A DNA stretch of 64,000 nt from Symbiodinium natans (lineage: Eukaryota > Sar > Dinophyceae > Suessiales > Symbiodiniaceae). The notes under the pieces were generated by a model. The model searched no databases. It was given only the letters and a program-made list of their open reading frames with translations, and was not told the DNA's origin. Every line of letters starts with the position of its first letter. Within the stretch, counting starts at the first letter, position 1. Positions 60,497-64,000 of this stretch are shown here, in pieces. The stretch is taken from the NCBI GenBank assembly GCA_905221605.1, contig CAJNDS010000091.1, positions 604,783 to 668,782 of the forward strand, in the 5' to 3' direction. The position numbers were made by a program, and so were the translations under genes.

Positions 60497-62194
60497 CTAG
60501 GTCAGCCATCGGGTGGTTTAGGGTTTAGGGTTTAGGTTTTAGGGTTTAGGGTTTACGGTTTAGGGTTTAGGGTTCAGGGCATGGGGCTAAGGGGGCTTCG
60601 GGTTTAGGAGCACAGTTTAGTAGGAACGAAAGCAATGAAACACTGAAACCCAAAACCCCAAGCCCTCAGTGAGTTCCTTCCCCGAGACAGGGAGATAGGA
60701 GTGCACATCAACCAAAAAGTTGAGAATCGTTCTGAGGCTTCGAGGTGAGGGCTTTTGGGCTTTACGGTTTTAGAGCTTTATAGGGGTTTTAGGGTTTTAA
60801 GGTTTAGGGTTGTTGGGGTTTTGAGTTTAGGGTGTCGGGGTTCCAGGGTTTTCCTGTAAAGCAGACGACTCGGGGTTAGGGCCCGGCTCACGACCCCTGG
60901 AACGAACACCCTAGGTAAACCCAAAGCTCCTTGTTGCTTCGTATGATTCCTGATTTGTTTTTGCTTTCTTTTTCATTTTTTTTTTTTGGGGGGGGGGAGG
61001 GGGGGGGGGCTTAGGGTTTAGGGTATTAGGGTTTAGGCTCATGGGGCCAATCCCAGGCGTCTGGCCCTGACTTGTGGGTCCGAGTGAAGTATCCCAAGAC
61101 CTGGACGTCTGAGCTTGGTTGGAGGGGGTTGGGGCAGCTGAGGGCTTAGGCAATGCCAAGCCTAAAAGTCTGGTGCGGTTTAGGGTAGGGTTTAAGGTTT
61201 AGGGGTTTAGGGTTGAGGGTTGAGGGTAGAGGGTTCAGGGTTCAGGGTTTAGAGTTTAGGAGTTTAGAGTTTAGGGTTCAGGGCTCCTAGGTGTAGGGCT
61301 GCGACCGAATTGCCGTAAATAACCCCCTACTGAGCCCAACCCCCCCCCCCCCCCCCAAACCCTAGCAAACTCTGTCCCTATGAACCCCACAAGCCACGAT
61401 ACGTCCAATGAGCGCTATAAATCCTATAATCCTAGGGTAGTCACATGGTCCCTTAGTATAGGCCCTTAACAAAAGGGGGCCCCTTATCTACACCTTATCT
61501 ACTCTACCCTACAACCCAAGAGCCCAGACTTCAGAATTAGAACCCTGCTAAGGAGGTAAAGGACCAGACAACGATATAAACCCCATCAGCCCGATAATCA
61601 AACCCATTTGGCCCTACAGACCCGAAGCCGAAATCCGGAACACCATAGCGGTATGGGGTTTAGGGTTGTTAGGGTTTTGGGTCACAAAGCGCCCCAAGGG
61701 AACGGGGCCATGACAAAAAATGTCTAGGGTTTTGTATGGATCTTAATCCCCATCTGGGGGAAACCCCATGTCGGGATTACGATCCAGAGAACTTGAGAAG
61801 AAGTTCAGGAGCTTCTCGTAAGGTTGTCTAAGCCCTAAACCCTAAACCCTAAACTCTAGCAACTGCCTCTTTTGCAGGCATCGATGCTTGGGGCTTTGGG
61901 GTCACACAGCCTTAGTCGTAGCTACAGCAGGATGAACCCTAACCCTAAACCCTAAACCCTAAACCCCTTATAGATGTCTTATTCAACCCAAGGGCTCAAC
62001 CTATAGAGCTGCTTTACTAGCAAGGGTAGGGAACCACCCTGCACCCAACCCTCGAACCCTACGCTTTAAACCCTACTTAGAAGTGCCTATGAACCTCCTA
62101 GTAGGCCTAAACCCCAAACCCAAAACCCAAAACCCTAAACCCTAAACCTCCAAGAAGCAGTTCAACAGATGGGTCCGAATCGCCACCCTCAAAC
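60497..62194. other. Unassigned stretch
   Basis: Degenerate TTTAGGG tracts (60520-60570, 60770-60850, 61180-61270), poly-G and poly-C runs (60988-61008, 61341-61356), and an ACATGGTCCCTTAGTATAGG-type element (61434-61572). No supported exon. Confidence 0.45.
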
Positions 62195-62290
62195 CTCCGG
62201 CGCCTTGACGTGCGTTCGGGCACGCTTCCCCCGCCGATCGAGCTTCGCCTTTTGGCCCATGGCCTGGAGCGTCATTTTCGGGATTGTGAA
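62195..62290 (-). CDS. Putative exon, basic
   Basis: Frame FTIPKMTLQAMGQKAKLDRR then GKRARTHVKAPE, donor GAG|GTTTGAGGG. Coding-like. Acceptor perhaps CTCCAG|GCCATGG inside. Family unknown. Confidence 0.43.
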
Positions 62291-62775
62291 GGTTTAGGGT
62301 TTAGGGTTGAGGGTTTATAGGGTTTAGGGTTGAGGGTTTAGGCGGTTTAGGGTTTAGGGTTCCACCTGCGACCCCCTCGAATTCTCCTAATCTCAGCTGT
62401 CATCTTAATGGTACGTAGCAGGGAATTAGGCAGGAAAGGAATGAAGGCCCCATGTACTATGGCCCATGTTCCCCCTTGAGGGATAGATTGTTGAAGGGTA
62501 ATATTGGGGGATATACATTGGCAATATCTGGTACAAAATGCCCAGCATTTTCCCTAAACTCTAAACCCTAAAACCTAAACCCTAAACCCTTCGAGATACC
62601 CTCCATACCCTTCAAGAAGGCATCCTCGCAAGACCTTAAACCTCAAGGCCATGAGACCCTCAGACCCTGACACAGACTCTGACAGACCCCGCATACCTAA
62701 GACCCTAACCCTAAACCTTAAACCGTAAACCCAAAACCCTAACCCCCAAGACCCTAAGACCCCAAAACCCCACGC

Positions 62776-62819
62776 CTCCAGGTTGCGATCCACGGTTTGC
62801 TCCGCCTTGTCGATGTAGC
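62776..62819 (-). CDS. Putative small helical exon
   Basis: TGTGAG|GCTACATC to CTGGAG|GCGTGGGG reads YIDKAEQTVDRNLE with a GC donor. Short, but the composition is clearly protein-like. Confidence 0.37.
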
Positions 62820-62871
62820 CTCACAAGGCTCAATCGTTATTTCTTCTTGGGGGCGGGGGGGGGGGGGGGGG

Positions 62872-62965
62872 GTTTAGGGTTTAGGGTTTAGGGTTTAGGG
62901 TTTAGGGGGTTTAGGGTTTAGGGTTTAGGGTTTGGGGTTCAGGGTTTAGGGTTTAGGGTGAGGGG
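62872..62965 (+). repeat. Telomeric array (TTTAGGG)n
   Basis: About twelve units following a poly-G run (62847-62871). Confidence 0.93.
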
Positions 62966-63299
62966 TTTATAGGGTGCAGTTTGTAGTATAGGGTCTCTCT
63001 ATAGGGTTGAGGGCACATAGGGCTTCTCCGGTCTTGGGGGAAGCCTTTGCGCACTTATGGGTCTTGTGGTTGTCGGGTTTGCGGGACTTGGGAGTCTGTT
63101 AGGATTCAGGGAGGTGGGGGTTTAGAGCTTAGGTGCTTAGGGTTGATGAGGGACTTTCGAGCTTGATGGGTTTCAGGGCTTCTGGGTTTTCGGACTTTGG
63201 GAATTGGGGTGCTGGGGTTTTTCCGAGACTCAGGTCCTAGACCCCCCCAAACTAGGGTTCAGGCCAGAGGGTGCTTGCTTAAAAGCCAGAAAATCAAAT

Positions 63300-63332
<33 letters not shown>

Positions 63333-64000
63333 AAAAAAAAAGACCTTCTACATCCTAAGCCTTAAGAAACCCTAAACCCTAAACCACAATCTGGGGGGGG
63401 GGGGGGGTGGTGCAGGCACTGTAGGCTTGGCTTCAGAGCATTTCACACAGCCGGGAGCTGCGCCATCGCTTGGGGGTTTCGGGGTTAAGGGAATTTCGTG
63501 GTGGTGCAGGGACTTTAGGAACTTGGCGGTTCTTATTTGTTACTGACAACTTTCTGTCTTTTGTGGGGAGGGGGGGGGGGTTTATAGGGTTCATGGGCCA
63601 TGAAGGGTTCATGGGTTGATTAGACCCAAGAGTAGCCTAGGAATCAAAATGGGTGCCCTTTTTTGGTCTAAAGGGCTTTAGAAGGGGGGAAAAAAAGTAC
63701 TTTGGTCCTAGTCTGGGTCATAGTTTATGTGGGTCCTAAACCCTAACACTAAACCCTGAACCCTACACCCTAGAAACATCAGCTTATGGACTTTGGGGGG
63801 GCCAGTTTGGGGCTTCAGGTCCGCGCGTCTGCCTAGGGGTTTAGAAAGTTGAGACTCTGGCACTTTGGGCCCTGGGCGCGTTCGGAAAGACAAGCCCTGC
63901 AAAAGGCAATAAATGCAGCTCTAGCTCGACCAGGGTTTAGGGTTTAGGGTTTAGGGGTTTAGGGTTTAGGGTTTAGGGGTTTGGGGTTTAGGGTTTAGGG
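62966..64000. other. Right end of window, unassigned
   Basis: Degenerate TTTAGGG, a C20-A19 homopolymer junction (63303-63341), poly-G runs, the CCCAG-family element (63623-63722) and a final TTTAGGG array (63932-64000). The array runs off the window, so whether it is terminal cannot be told. Confidence 0.5.
63623..63722 (+). mobile_element. Non-intronic member of the CCCAG element family
   Basis: TAGACCCAAGAGTAGCC and CTAGTCTGGGTCATA ends, body AAAATGGGTGCCCTTTTTTG. Noncoding. Confidence 0.5.

Noticed and set aside
63932-64000. True chromosome end
   Set aside because: Similar arrays occur in both orientations throughout the window, so a 69-bp tract at the edge is not evidence of a telomere.
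1-64000. tRNA, rRNA or spliced-leader RNA genes
   Set aside because: Looked for the T-loop GTTCGANTC context and for the conserved dinoflagellate spliced-leader core; no convincing match was seen by eye. A covariance-model scan would settle it.

Overview
This window looks like nuclear DNA of a dinoflagellate. The basis is (i) thousands of bases of plant-type telomeric repeat, TTTAGGG/CCCTAAA, scattered internally in both orientations; (ii) a family of pentatricopeptide-repeat (PPR) genes; (iii) introns whose 5' ends are GT, GC or GA and whose 3' ends are AG followed by a G exon base, a pattern known for dinoflagellates; and (iv) a 5'-truncated non-LTR retrotransposon. No bacterial gene organisation, rRNA, tRNA or spliced-leader gene was recognised. 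The species cannot be named from sequence alone.

Layout. 1-31 kb: an intact, intronless 790-residue PPR gene (1287-3659, minus) is followed by short GC-rich exon islands and then by at least six further minus-strand PPR genes or gene remnants (10.3-12.1, 13.8-16.6, 16.9-18.1, 22.6-23.7, 24.2-25.1 and 26.2-30.1 kb). These become readable only when 98-2100 nt introns are removed. 31-64 kb: telomeric-repeat tracts alternate with isolated exons of unrelated genes, mostly minus strand. They include an RluA-type pseudouridine synthase exon, an Arg-Asp-rich RNA-binding-like protein with one intron, a CxxC exon, and coiled-coil and acidic exons. A retrotransposon 3' end lies at 37.8-39.0 kb.

How it fits together. 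Several introns in the PPR genes and in the Arg-Asp-rich gene are short elements (94-138 bp) that begin with CT and end with AG. Each sits between exact 4-bp duplications beginning with G (GTCC, GCAG, GCTA, GCAT, GAAC, GAAT, GATG, GATG). Removing the element plus one copy of the duplication restores the reading frame and the 35-residue PPR spacing. The target duplication therefore supplies the 5' splice site and the element end supplies the 3' splice site, which is the definition of introners. Many other introns start inside a telomeric repeat (exon|GTTTAGGG) and end after a CCCTAAA tract, so exons appear as about 50-130 bp islands between inverted telomeric repeats. Intergenic DNA holds several families of short inverted-repeat elements (MITE-like), homopolymer G/C tracts and microsatellites.

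Limits. Exon models come from reading frame and PPR spacing by eye, without transcripts or database searches. Single-exon islands are coding-like calls, not proven genes. Coordinates of degenerate repeat edges are approximate.
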